A DNA stretch of 50,966 nucleotides from Candidatus Woesearchaeota archaeon (GTDB taxonomy: Archaea > Nanobdellota > Nanobdellia > Woesearchaeales > JABMPP01). The translations under genes were made by a program, and so were the position numbers. The stretch's first letter is position 1. Each line of letters begins with the position of its first letter. A model generated the notes under the pieces. It was not told the origin of the DNA and searched no databases. It saw nothing but the letters and a program-made list of their open reading frames with translations. Location of the stretch: NCBI GenBank assembly GCA_018303405.1, contig JAGVYD010000018.1, positions 14,163-65,128 of the forward strand, written 5' to 3'. Of this stretch, positions 9,728 to 18,224 are shown piece after piece.

Positions 9728-12079
9728 ATGAAACGGAAAAAACCAAAAATGGGCATTGGAACAGGTATATCAAATCCTGCTGGGCTAAAAATATTTACAT
9801 GGCTGATTCTGGGCCTGATATTGGTATCAGTTGGCCTTGCCCTGCCAGTCCCGCACGGCATAGACGGCAAGATCTATGAGCTTGATGGCATAACAGAGGT
9901 TCCCGCTGGAACGCAATTTTCAGTTCTCAACATGAATAATGGGTTGGCTGTCTTCGGGACTACGGGCCATGTTGGGACAGGTGGATTTTCAGCATCACTT
10001 AAGGGAGAAGACGGGGACACAATTGTGGTTAAGGCATGGAATCTTTATAATGAAGTTGAATTAACATTGGCCCTGGCAGGCGTACTGCACAATGTAAATC
10101 TTTATCTTAACATGACCTACCCGGCAATGCCGCCAAACATAACATCTGCTCCTGGGACAGAGGCAACCCAGGGTGTGCCATACTCATATCAAGTTACAGC
10201 TGTCGACGGCAATAATGACAATCTTGACTATGGCCTTGCAATCTGGCCAGAGGGCATGTCAATCAATTCTGGCACAGGGCTTATAACGTGGACGCCGCAA
10301 AACGAGGATGTCGGAGTGAATTTTGTGTCAGTTTATGTTAATGATGGAACATACACCGTTTATCAGAATTTCAGCATAACTGTCGCAAATGTGAATGATG
10401 TCCCTGTCATAACTTCCTTGCCTGTTTTAACTGCGACTGAGAAAGCTTCCTATCTTTACGATGCTAATGCTGCTGACCCTGACAATGACACGCTGTTTTA
10501 CGCATTAATGCAGAATCCGCCAGGCATGTCAATTAATCAGCAAACCGGCTTGATAAACTGGACACCTAACCAAAGCCATATTGGCCAACAAGGCATTTCG
10601 ATAAGGGTTTCAGACGGCTTGGTCGGTGCAGACCAAAATTTCACAATTGATGTCTCAAATGTCAATGACTTGCCGGTTATTACCAGCCTGCCGGTCACAG
10701 AAGGCACGCAGGATATGGCTTATGCATATGATGTTGAAGCGAGTGATATTGACAATGATGCCTTGGCTTACAGTCTATTGGAGAGCCCGCCTGGAATGGC
10801 TATCAACGGCACAAATGGCATCATCAGCTGGCTGCCTGATAATGGCCAGGTTGGCACACATAATATTACTGTAAGTGTCATGGATGATAATGGCAGTACC
10901 TCTCAGGAGTTTGCCCTGATAATCGCAAATGTGAATGATGCCCCTGCAATAATTTCTTCACCCATAACCATAATTAAGTCGGGCCAGACATATCTGTATG
11001 ATGTGGACGCCGTGGATATTGACGGCGATGCAATCCTATACTCAATTGTGCAGGGCCCGGCGGGTATGTCAATAGATTCAGCAAATGGCCTGATAACATG
11101 GAAAACAAAAAGGTCAGTGGAAGGGGTGTATTTGATCATTGTGCGGGCAAGTGATGGAAGCTTAATTGATTTGCAAGAGTACAACCTAACAGTCTCCAAG
11201 AAACCAGACCAAACTGCAGGAAGCAGCTCCACCCTACCAAGAAGAATTCTTTTCCAGTCATCGAGTTTGTCTGACACAGTCATACTTGTGCAGGCTGCTG
11301 AGGCTATGGGCACTGTTGAAATTCAGCCTATTGAGATGTCAACGAGAACGGCTGGGACAGAGCCGTTGCAGTTGAGGGCGTACAAGTACTTTGTCCTGGA
11401 ACATGCAGAGCCTGCTGAAGATGGATTTGTCCAGATAAGGTTTAAGATTGAAAGGCAATGGATGGACAGCAGGGAAATAAAATATTCAGACATGGTGCTG
11501 TATGTGTTTGAGGATGGCAAATGGCTTGAGCTGCCAACCCAGTTTGCGGAAACTGATGGCACATTTGCCTATTATGATGCAACTTCATCAGGATTTGGCA
11601 ATTTTGCGATTGCTTTGCGGGAAGGGGTGCCTGTAAAGGATATTGACGCTGCCCAGAGCTCAGGATTAAAAACACCATTCAGGATTTCTGGAATTATTTA
11701 TTATAATGACAAAACACAGGTTCCGCCGGGAACTGAGTTTGAAATCCGGAATATTGACACCGGCGAGACTGTAAAAGGACACACAGGTGTCGGCCCATAC
11801 AGCGGGCTTTATGCAGTCAACATGCACGGCAAATTCGGGGACAGGCTGCTTGTCAGGATACAGGGGTCCGCGCAGGTGTTTGAGGCAACCATGCAGGATT
11901 TGGACAGCTTTGACTTTGTAATTGACAAGAGGACAGGCGGGCTTTCGCAAATAACAGGCTATGCAGCCAGGGGAAAAGGGCTGCAAAGCCAGGCTTTGAC
12001 AGTATTGTGGATGCTGATTGTAGGATTCATTGTTGTATACATTGGCTTAATGGCCTACAATAAGCTGAAGAAATTATGA
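9728..12079 (+). CDS. Membrane-anchored surface protein: PHG module, four putative-Ig repeats, PGF-pre-PGF domain
   Basis: A 783-residue protein. Residues ~19-38 form a signal or membrane segment. A beta-sandwich module starting PHGIDGKIY follows (~41-130), then four ~92-residue cadherin-like/He_PIG repeats (~136-500) with the family hallmarks DxDND, GMSIN and G-L-I-x-W-x-P. Residues ~510-632 match the PGF-pre-PGF domain of archaeal surface proteins (YKYFVLEHAEPAEDG region). A second, diverged copy of the N-terminal module (ISGIIYYNDKTQVPPGT) lies at ~650-740. A C-terminal transmembrane helix (~757-776) ends in a short basic tail, KLKKL. No PGF tripeptide anchor is seen, so anchoring appears to be by the helix. 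It lies 37 bp after the giant gene and 33 bp before the next, consistent with one operon. The start is ATG 9728; no strong Shine-Dalgarno is evident. Confidence 0.9.
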   Translation: MKRKKPKMGIGTGISNPAGLKIFTWLILGLILVSVGLALPVPHGIDGKIYELDGITEVPAGTQFSVLNMNNGLAVFGTTGHVGTGGFSASLKGEDGDTIVVKAWNLYNEVELTLALAGVLHNVNLYLNMTYPAMPPNITSAPGTEATQGVPYSYQVTAVDGNNDNLDYGLAIWPEGMSINSGTGLITWTPQNEDVGVNFVSVYVNDGTYTVYQNFSITVANVNDVPVITSLPVLTATEKASYLYDANAADPDNDTLFYALMQNPPGMSINQQTGLINWTPNQSHIGQQGISIRVSDGLVGADQNFTIDVSNVNDLPVITSLPVTEGTQDMAYAYDVEASDIDNDALAYSLLESPPGMAINGTNGIISWLPDNGQVGTHNITVSVMDDNGSTSQEFALIIANVNDAPAIISSPITIIKSGQTYLYDVDAVDIDGDAILYSIVQGPAGMSIDSANGLITWKTKRSVEGVYLIIVRASDGSLIDLQEYNLTVSKKPDQTAGSSSTLPRRILFQSSSLSDTVILVQAAEAMGTVEIQPIEMSTRTAGTEPLQLRAYKYFVLEHAEPAEDGFVQIRFKIERQWMDSREIKYSDMVLYVFEDGKWLELPTQFAETDGTFAYYDATSSGFGNFAIALREGVPVKDIDAAQSSGLKTPFRISGIIYYNDKTQVPPGTEFEIRNIDTGETVKGHTGVGPYSGLYAVNMHGKFGDRLLVRIQGSAQVFEATMQDLDSFDFVIDKRTGGLSQITGYAARGKGLQSQALTVLWMLIVGFIVVYIGLMAYNKLKKL

Positions 12080-12112
12080 AATGTTCCACAGGGCCGTGCC
12101 CTGCAGCAAAAT

Positions 12113-13606
12113 ATGGAGAATGCGAGCTTGAAAAAAGGGATAGTGCTTACAATTTGGCTAATTGCGCTTTTATGGCTGGTGGATATTGCGATTTCGCCGC
12201 CCGGCCCGCACAACGTAGTTGGAAGGGTTACAACTCTTTCTGGAAATGGGGTGCAGAACGGCATTCCGGTCTTCATCAATGACACCACTTTTGGCTCTTT
12301 TGTTCAGACTTACACAAATGCGCCTCCCATACCGCAGCTATTGGGCAGTTATTCAGCGACTATAACTGGAGAGGATAATGATGCAATAATTGTAATCGCC
12401 TGGAATGCAACCCATTACGGGCAGAATGCCTCGGTTTTGGCTCCTACAACCACAAGCGTCAATGTTGTCATAAACACAAGCAGGCCGAGCGAGCCCAATG
12501 TGACCATCTTGTTTCCGGCCAACAATTCAGTGGTCAATAAGACTGTTCACTTTAACCTGACTGCCAACATCTCCATGTTTGGCAATGACGGGATAAACTG
12601 CAATGCAACAATCTCTTTCAGCAACCTTCTTGTGATTAATGTGACAGTAGGAGAGAATCTCACCCATTTTCTGGGAAATATCACATTATCAAACCACAGC
12701 ACCACAACCTGGACAGTTGCAGGGAAAGCCAATGCCACAGCAAATATCACAGTTGCGGCAAATTGTGAAAGTGATGGCAGGAAGTTTGAGAATACAAGCA
12801 ACCGCTACATGCTCCACAATGTCACAATTCAAAATTTAAGGCCAATTGTCAATAACGTTGGCTCCATCCCGCTGATTGAGCTTGTCCCGGGCAACAATCT
12901 TTCAATAACCTGCAATGCCACAATTACGGATTATAACACCGAGCATGACATTCGCATCGTGAATGCCTCCCTTTACCAGGAGATTATTGGATCGACATCT
13001 GCTGATGATTTTAATTACCACTACAGCAACTCAAGCTGTGTGAACCTAAGCAGCAATGTTTTTGAGCGCAATTACACCTGCAGCTTTGATGTCGCATATT
13101 TTGCCAATAATGGCTCATGGGTATGCAATATAAGCGCGTTTGACTACAGCAATTCTACGCTCTCAAACTATACCCCGACATTTGTGAATGACCTTCTTGC
13201 GCTTGATGTGAGCCCAAGTGCCATTGATTTTGGGATAATGTCGCCTTCCCAGACGTCAAGCGAGGATGTCAATGTCACGATCACGAATTTTGGCAATCTT
13301 CCGCTTAATTTGACCATTGATGTGTATGGCAGTGCGGATGGTGATAATGTTTCCATGTCCTGTGCGGGCGGCGGGAACATATCCATCAAGAATGAAAGGT
13401 ATTCAGTTTTTTATGGCCTGCCTTTTTCTGAAATGCAAAACACATCTGATGACCCGGCCCTTGTAACTAATTTCACACTGTTCCAGCGGACCAATGATAT
13501 GTCCTATGGCAATGACCGGAATTTGACATTTTGGAAAGTCTCAGTGCCTGCAGGGATTAGAGGCATATGCAATGGCACAGTTGTGTTTGGCGCCAGGGCT
13601 GCGTGA
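12113..13606 (+). CDS. Secreted surface protein, paralogue of the 44475-46694 protein at its N-terminus
   Basis: A 497-residue protein with a hydrophobic N-terminal segment (~10-28). A PHNVVGRV beta-sandwich module follows (~33-125), then a region beginning PSEPNVTILFPANNSV. Both are closely similar to the first third of the protein at 44475-46694 (shared motifs NATHYG, SRPSE-NVTI, CNATISFS). A domain starting near residue 254 (ITCNATITDYN, HYSNSSC) matches the partial protein at the right edge of the window (YCNATIDDGNG, HYTNGSC). The final ~135 residues begin LDVSPSAIDFG and end with an RGICNGTVVF motif. There is no C-terminal anchor. Function is unknown; the context is a surface-protein operon with the two genes upstream. 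Its convergent neighbour ends at 13672. Confidence 0.88.
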   Translation: MENASLKKGIVLTIWLIALLWLVDIAISPPGPHNVVGRVTTLSGNGVQNGIPVFINDTTFGSFVQTYTNAPPIPQLLGSYSATITGEDNDAIIVIAWNATHYGQNASVLAPTTTSVNVVINTSRPSEPNVTILFPANNSVVNKTVHFNLTANISMFGNDGINCNATISFSNLLVINVTVGENLTHFLGNITLSNHSTTTWTVAGKANATANITVAANCESDGRKFENTSNRYMLHNVTIQNLRPIVNNVGSIPLIELVPGNNLSITCNATITDYNTEHDIRIVNASLYQEIIGSTSADDFNYHYSNSSCVNLSSNVFERNYTCSFDVAYFANNGSWVCNISAFDYSNSTLSNYTPTFVNDLLALDVSPSAIDFGIMSPSQTSSEDVNVTITNFGNLPLNLTIDVYGSADGDNVSMSCAGGGNISIKNERYSVFYGLPFSEMQNTSDDPALVTNFTLFQRTNDMSYGNDRNLTFWKVSVPAGIRGICNGTVVFGARAA

Positions 13607-13671
13607 TTGTAGCCACTCCCCCTGCCCCCGTCCATGCTGCTTGCTGCTGCATTCCAGAAGTCTTGTGCATA

Positions 13672-14847
13672 TTACCTGTAATGGAGTTTTTTTTCTATCT
13701 TGAATGCATCGACCACCAAGAAAAGTATTATTAGGATTATGACTACGGCCTCTGCAACTGCTTTCATAATGCTGGAGTTGTTATTCACGCACTGGTGGCT
13801 TATTTCATCCTGGAAAAAATAACAGTTGAGCTTTTGGCAGGTGTGATTGAGGAATTCCTCATCTTCTTTGCAATTAAGCTCATAACAAGTATGGTTCCTG
13901 TATCCCTGGTAGATTGTGCAGTCGAGCTTTAGGCACCTGTGGTCACGCAAATATTCATTTTCAGCGCACGTTATTTGGGCGCACCTGTGGTCAACATACC
14001 CTTCGTCTTCTTCGCACTTCAAATCCAGGCATGTATGGTTGTATAAATATTGGCTGTCAAGGCATCTTAGCGGCATGCAGGAATGGTTGGAATATGCCTC
14101 ATCCTCCTGGCATTTCAAAGCCAGGCAATTGTTGTCATGGCAGTATTCGCCGTCATTGCATTGATTGGATGAGCAGCATTCATAGGCACGGCAGGTGTGG
14201 TTGGCAAGGTATTCGCAGTCAGCGCACCCGAATTCCTCGCAAAGGTTGGCATTGCAAACCTGGTCTTCGCTGCAGTGGTTGTCGTTGACACAAGGCACGA
14301 CAAACATGCTGTAATTTACCTTGGAGCAATACCTGACCTCATGGATATCCCGGGGCTGGTAGTAAAGGTCGCCCTGCTTTGTCGCAAGCCCGAAGCAGGG
14401 GAAAACAATGACTTTCCTGTATTCTATTGGCAACGGCATAATGCCTGAAAGGTTGAAGGTTGAGTTCTTGCCAGGATTTATTTTGATCCCGCCAGGCGCC
14501 TCGCTGTAAATCGAGGTTGGCTGCCCGTGATAGACATATTGCGCAACAGAGTATGTTGTGTGGAAATCAATTAATTCAAAGCTTGTCAGCTCCAAGGATG
14601 AAACGCCCTCATTTGTCACTGTGACAATCCAGGTGGTATTCTGCCCGGCCGCGCACGGCTCAGAATTGCAGAATGTGTCAATTGTGTATAGCAGGCCAGA
14701 AGATGCTCCGGCATTCAAAACGAATAGGATGCTAAATGCCAGCATTATAGATATTATAGTCGATATTATAGGTGCAGTATTGATTTCCTGCCGGGTTTGG
14801 GGAGCAATGGCCCTCCCGGCATAGCCCTGTGCAATTTTATTCTTCAC
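13672..14847 (-). CDS. Two-helix membrane protein with an extracellular 16-residue Cys-repeat domain
   Basis: A 391-residue protein starting at GTG 14847, with an upstream GGTGA. Residues ~26-48 form a membrane helix, then a beta-rich domain (~50-185). A Cys-rich domain (~186-355) holds eight units of exactly 16 residues, C-x10-C-x4, with consensus LxCxxDExYxNHxC; one 22-residue Cys-dense insert separates unit 1 from unit 2. A second helix (~358-380) and a basic tail (KIEKKLHYR) close the protein. The repeats are presumably disulfide-bonded outside the cell; the conserved NHxC also allows metal binding. I do not recognise the family: it has EGF-like Cys density but not EGF spacing. The gene is the last member of the RHH-led operon, 82 bp after the 864-residue protein. 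Confidence 0.85.
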   Translation of the reverse strand: MKNKIAQGYAGRAIAPQTRQEINTAPIISTIISIMLAFSILFVLNAGASSGLLYTIDTFCNSEPCAAGQNTTWIVTVTNEGVSSLELTSFELIDFHTTYSVAQYVYHGQPTSIYSEAPGGIKINPGKNSTFNLSGIMPLPIEYRKVIVFPCFGLATKQGDLYYQPRDIHEVRYCSKVNYSMFVVPCVNDNHCSEDQVCNANLCEEFGCADCEYLANHTCRAYECCSSNQCNDGEYCHDNNCLALKCQEDEAYSNHSCMPLRCLDSQYLYNHTCLDLKCEEDEGYVDHRCAQITCAENEYLRDHRCLKLDCTIYQGYRNHTCYELNCKEDEEFLNHTCQKLNCYFFQDEISHQCVNNNSSIMKAVAEAVVIILIILFLVVDAFKIEKKLHYR

Positions 14848-14929
14848 AAACTCACCGCTTTTTTTATTTTTATGTTGCCACCACGCTATAATTTGGATAT
14901 GTCAATTGGCACGGCATCATATATCTATT

Positions 14930-17524
14930 TTATGTTTTTTTCTGGCTATCCAAATGCTTTTGTATTTTAGCATGAAGCTCTACGCATTTTGGAAGGAGCA
15001 GGGATTTTGATGACTCGGGAAGATATTTGTAAATTCCAGATATCTCGTCATAGATAAGCCTTGCCCTGACTGCCTTGCCGCGCTTGAGTTCCTTTCCAGC
15101 TTCGCCTATCAGCTGTTTTGCATATTTGTAATGCTGCTTGGATTTTTCAGACTCCTCGCTTTCAAAGAATCTCTTTTCCTCAACCTGCTGGCTCCTGATG
15201 AAGTATACATAATACATTGACAGGAGTATGATGGTGGCGAAGCCTATCCAAAGCATGATCTTGACCATGGAGCCAAAGCCGGCAAAGCTGACATTCTGGA
15301 TTGCATTGCCAACTATTGATGAGCTGGAATCATCATATGTCCCTGCACGGTCAGGCAGCACAATTGTCTTGATGGTTTCTGCATCAAGCCTTCCAACATT
15401 CTTTTCAACAGCATAGGTTATCACGTTTTTCTGGTAATTGAATTGAGCAACATCCCATAATAGTATTGGGTCCTCTTTCAGTATCTGGTATCCCAATGTC
15501 TTGATGCTCAGGTCGCCGGCAACCTGCGCAATATCCTTTGGGATTATTTCCGCTATTGCCACATTATTCGCAGTGTCAGCGCTTTTGTATGACACAGACT
15601 TGGAAATGAGGCTCATGTTTGAGTAGCTTTTGTCTATATTCTCAATCATGACCTGTGTGAGCGATACTGCAACTTCCACCTTATCCTGGAAATTTGCAGT
15701 AAATTTCTTATATTTTTCAGCATCAGGGCCCGGATTGTAAAGGCCTGCAACTTCATTTGAGTCTTCTGGCACTGTTATCTGTACAAATTCACTTCGGGAC
15801 ATGATACGGGCATTCTTTGGTGTCTTATGCTTAATCCTGGCTATGCCGAGGCTGTATGTTTCCAGCTCAGAGAGTTTTTCCTGCTCTGTCAACCTTGAGC
15901 TGGACATTGTGTTAAGCTGGTTCTCTATGCTGGACAGCTCCTTCCTTGCATCATTAGTCTTCAGGGTAAGGCCGAGTGAGTCGATTGCCTTGGCTACGTC
16001 AGGGTCTGCATTGTCAGCAAGGTTGTTCAGGGCCCAGTCAATTTCAACTGACAGGGTCTTGATTTGCCTGTAAAGCTCTGTTATTTTTTTCTCGCTTTCA
16101 AGCTCAGGCTGCGGCTGTTCCTGTTGCGGAGGCTCTTTTTCCTCTTCCTCAGCTTGTTGCTGCTCCTGTTTTTTGATAATGTCTTCCACCTGCTTTGCGA
16201 TATCTGCAGGTGCCAGCGCATCCACAGCAAGTTCAGCTGACAAGGCGCCGTGGTTGCCTGCTTTGTCAATTGCTGCGACACGATAGTTGTAGGAAGTGTT
16301 ATCCAGGACAGAGGTGTCCGTGTACTCGCTGCCTGATGTTGTTGCCAGTGCATCAATGTACGAGACGCCGGAGCCTTCCTTGCGATAGATTTCAAATCGG
16401 TCGGGTGTCTCGCCTTCATAATACCAATCCAGCTTTACATCCCCGTTGGGCAGCCTTGTGGCGCCAAAGCTCAAAGGCGACGGTGGCTTTTCTGTGTCAA
16501 CAACAAAAAGTTTCCCTTCTGTGATTATGCTTGCGGTTCCCCCATAAACAGTTGTTCCCTGGAAACTGAAGGAGCCAACTCTCACATTCTGGTCATCATC
16601 TATATTGATGTACCCCTGCCAGGCTGACCCCGATCCCTGAAGGGGGACATCCCTGGAATTTCCAGGGGAATCGCTGAAAATGAAGCTTAGCGCAGGGGTC
16701 TGGATCAGGCTTTCAGTCGAATAAACGCTGACTTCGAGGATGCCTGCCTTTACAGGGCTCGGGTCGCTTAATGAAATCCTGACAGTTGCCTCGCTAATCT
16801 TGCCTTGGTATGAAAGCATTTGGGAGCTTTGCATCTTATTCCCGGCCAAATCTGCGCATCTTACATAAAAAGAATAATTCCCGACCAGGCCGGTCAGTAT
16901 CTTTGAATGCTCAGCGCTGCCAGTGACACTGAAAATGCCCGGCATGGAATCATAGGCAGTGTCTGAGGCATGGTATTTGCAGATTGAATTCTCATTCGTC
17001 GTGACAGACAATGTGGCAGTTGATTCATCAGGGGGTGCCGCTGTTAGCGATGCTGTTGTTATGGAAGGCGCAATGGTGTCAGCCACCTGGCCGGTTTTTG
17101 TGGCTGTGACCACCTGGCTTGAAAATTCATCCAGTGCTACTGATGTCACAACATACGGGCCAGTATTGGTTGGCGCCAGGGCCAGTATCTTCGAGACTGT
17201 GAAGTAATTTCCCTGGCTGGCGAAATCCCCTGTTCCAAAGCTGACAGTTGAGCTGGAAAACTGGATATTGGCAGAGCTTGACAATTGCAGCTGCCCTGCA
17301 AATGCTTCAGATGATGCCAAAAGCAGGCTTAATTGCGCATTTTGCCCCAATTCCAGGTTTGGCTGAAGCGTAAGGTTGAGGCTGACATTCCCCGGCGAGG
17401 CCAGGGAGATTTGCATGCCTGCCATGAAGAGCAGCATGAGAACTGCAAGTCCAAGTGCCCCGGAGGATAGCCTATGCCGGGCCTTTCCTTTCATGCTCGC
17501 TTCTTCTGCATCTGTTCCTTTCAT
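14930..17524 (-). CDS. Single-pass surface protein with FN3 domain, coiled coil and cytosolic helical tail
   Basis: 864 residues. A signal or membrane segment lies at ~22-42. Ig-like beta domains follow, then a clear FN3 domain at ~348-440 (RFEIYRKEG, YRVAAIDKAGN). Residues ~445-490 are a Gln/Glu/Pro-rich linker leading into helical coiled coil (~490-560) and a mixed domain. A transmembrane helix at ~752-773 (IMLWIGFATIILLSMYYVYF) is followed by a ~90-residue cytosolic helical tail (ARLIYDEISGIYKYLPE). The tail resembles the C-terminus of the cytosolic coiled-coil protein at 27814-30132 (SLYDQIREAYAGM), so the two may share a cytosolic partner. The start at ATG 17524 is 27 bp after the second RHH gene; ATG 17494 is an alternative. 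It probably links the outer layer to the cytoplasm. Confidence 0.88.
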   Translation of the reverse strand: MKGTDAEEASMKGKARHRLSSGALGLAVLMLLFMAGMQISLASPGNVSLNLTLQPNLELGQNAQLSLLLASSEAFAGQLQLSSSANIQFSSSTVSFGTGDFASQGNYFTVSKILALAPTNTGPYVVTSVALDEFSSQVVTATKTGQVADTIAPSITTASLTAAPPDESTATLSVTTNENSICKYHASDTAYDSMPGIFSVTGSAEHSKILTGLVGNYSFYVRCADLAGNKMQSSQMLSYQGKISEATVRISLSDPSPVKAGILEVSVYSTESLIQTPALSFIFSDSPGNSRDVPLQGSGSAWQGYINIDDDQNVRVGSFSFQGTTVYGGTASIITEGKLFVVDTEKPPSPLSFGATRLPNGDVKLDWYYEGETPDRFEIYRKEGSGVSYIDALATTSGSEYTDTSVLDNTSYNYRVAAIDKAGNHGALSAELAVDALAPADIAKQVEDIIKKQEQQQAEEEEKEPPQQEQPQPELESEKKITELYRQIKTLSVEIDWALNNLADNADPDVAKAIDSLGLTLKTNDARKELSSIENQLNTMSSSRLTEQEKLSELETYSLGIARIKHKTPKNARIMSRSEFVQITVPEDSNEVAGLYNPGPDAEKYKKFTANFQDKVEVAVSLTQVMIENIDKSYSNMSLISKSVSYKSADTANNVAIAEIIPKDIAQVAGDLSIKTLGYQILKEDPILLWDVAQFNYQKNVITYAVEKNVGRLDAETIKTIVLPDRAGTYDDSSSSIVGNAIQNVSFAGFGSMVKIMLWIGFATIILLSMYYVYFIRSQQVEEKRFFESEESEKSKQHYKYAKQLIGEAGKELKRGKAVRARLIYDEISGIYKYLPESSKSLLLPKCVELHAKIQKHLDSQKKT

Positions 17525-17551
17525 TTTAACTCGCGTTCAAATTTTCAGCTT

Positions 17552-17701
17552 TTACCTTAGCTTCTCCAAAAGCTTCCTCTCCTTTGCTGCTGCCTTTTCT
17601 ATTGCTTTCTCAAAGTACTCATTGAGGCTTATGCCTTTGAGAACCGCCAATACCTTGGCTTTTGTGTGCACTTCATTATCGAGAGCAATGTTGATTTTCA
17701 T
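17552..17701 (-). CDS. Small ribbon-helix-helix-like DNA-binding protein (second of a tandem pair)
   Basis: A 49-residue product beginning MKINIALDNEVHTKAKVLAV and ending KLLEKLR. Its ATG (17699-17701) overlaps the TGA of the upstream gene as ATGA, so translation is coupled. The short N-terminal strand (KINIALD), the following two helices and the AVLKG(I/V)SL motif parallel the upstream 69-residue protein, so the pair are paralogues. By family knowledge such proteins bind DNA as dimers through the N-terminal strand. The pair could form a heterodimer or act separately. No toxin gene accompanies them; the next gene is a surface protein. It is short, but the conserved pattern makes coding very likely. 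Confidence 0.85.
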   Translation of the reverse strand: MKINIALDNEVHTKAKVLAVLKGISLNEYFEKAIEKAAAKERKLLEKLR

Positions 17702-17907
17702 TTTCTGGCCTCCTTTGACGTGCTGCTGTTGTCCTTTTTCCGCAGCGGCCTGGCAATGTCGGCTAATAGGCCCGAGTCAGATGTGATAGAATCAGCAATG
17801 GCGTCCTGCACGAATTTCGCCAGGGAAACGCCTTTTAGAACTGCAATGGCCTTGGCCTGCCTGTGCAGGTCATCCTTAAGCTCAATATTGACTCTTTTTT
17901 CGCTCAT
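17698..17907 (-). CDS. Ribbon-helix-helix-like DNA-binding protein (first of a tandem pair)
   Basis: 69 residues, starting MSEKRVNIELKDDLHRQAKA. A beta-strand with alternating polar residues (RVNIELK) precedes two helices containing AVLKGVSLAKFVQDAI, the layout of CopG/Arc-type regulators and antitoxins. A tail of ~20 polar residues follows. An AAGGT Shine-Dalgarno precedes the ATG. The gene heads a minus-strand operon running through the second RHH gene, the 864-residue and the 391-residue surface proteins. A 14-bp perfect palindrome lies 18-31 bp upstream of its start, downstream of the predicted transcription start, which suggests autoregulation. Antitoxin function is less likely because no toxin is adjacent. 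Confidence 0.88.
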   Translation of the reverse strand: MSEKRVNIELKDDLHRQAKAIAVLKGVSLAKFVQDAIADSITSDSGLLADIARPLRKKDNSSTSKEARK

Positions 17908-17924
17908 TTTACCTTGTCGTTGCC

Positions 17925-17938
17925 ATTAGTATACTAAT
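17925..17938. promoter_or_regulatory. 14-bp perfect palindrome ATTAGTATACTAAT, probable operator
   Basis: A perfect inverted repeat of ATTAGT/ACTAAT half-sites located between the predicted transcription start (~17950) and the start codon of the RHH gene. The identical 14-mer occurs at 48698-48711, at the predicted transcription start of another surface gene. The candidate binder is one of the RHH proteins or the winged-helix protein of this window. Confidence 0.65.
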
Positions 17939-17968
17939 TTCTATAGTTGTAGATGATTATAACAATTA

Positions 17969-17986
17969 TTATATAAATACTTTTCG
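17969..17986 (-). promoter_or_regulatory. Archaeal BRE/TATA promoter of the RHH-led operon
   Basis: Read on the minus strand the sequence is CGAAAAG followed by TATTTATAT, a good BRE plus TATA box. The expected start of transcription is near 17950, giving a leader of about 43 nt that contains the palindrome at 17925-17938. Confidence 0.65.
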
Positions 17987-18011
17987 TTTTATATATGAGT
18001 TTTATTATAAA

Positions 18012-18027
18012 ACTAATGATTATTAGT
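18012..18027. promoter_or_regulatory. Inverted ACTAAT-N4-ATTAGT half-sites
   Basis: ACTAAT and ATTAGT separated by GATT, upstream of the RHH operon TATA box in the divergent intergenic region. These are the same half-sites as in the 14-bp palindrome, in the opposite arrangement. ACTAATGATTAT also recurs at 48557-48568. Confidence 0.5.
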
Positions 18028-18071
18028 TCATATCCTGCCATGCCTGGCACGGAAGGAGGAGGCGAAATGCC

Positions 18072-18224
18072 ATGATGAAAATCAGGACAAAGCATGCACC
18101 ATCTGCTTTGCCCGAAAACCCGCCTTCCGGCCCGGTTTGGGCAAATCCATTCGACCTCCGACCGCAAAATATTTATAGAGCCCTGACATCAGAAATTGGG
18201 GAAATTAGGGGTGATTTGTCATGA
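18072..18224 (+). CDS. Possible 50-residue leader peptide coupled to the TPR gene
   Basis: An open frame starting MMKIRTKHAPSALPEN and ending EIRGDLS, with stop TGA overlapping the ATG of the TPR gene as ATGA. A strong Shine-Dalgarno-like AAGGAGGAGG at 18053-18062 precedes it by about 9 nt. Against it: a good TATA box for the TPR gene lies inside it (18170-18177), the peptide resembles nothing I recognise, and a closer ATG at 18067 stops after two codons. It may be a translated leader or chance. Confidence 0.35.
   Translation: MMKIRTKHAPSALPENPPSGPVWANPFDLRPQNIYRALTSEIGEIRGDLS
18163..18178 (+). promoter_or_regulatory. TATA promoter of the TPR gene
   Basis: CGCAAAATATTTATAG fits an archaeal BRE/TATA. 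Transcription would start near 18199, about 22 nt before the ATG, with a GGGGTGAT Shine-Dalgarno in the leader. Confidence 0.6.

Noticed and set aside
12076-12282. Alternative 68-codon frame overlapping the start of the 497-residue gene
   Set aside because: The other frame encodes a signal segment and a module shared with the 739-residue protein; this one shows no pattern.
17552-17907. Toxin-antitoxin system
   Set aside because: RHH proteins can be antitoxins, but the following genes are large exported proteins and no toxin fold is present.
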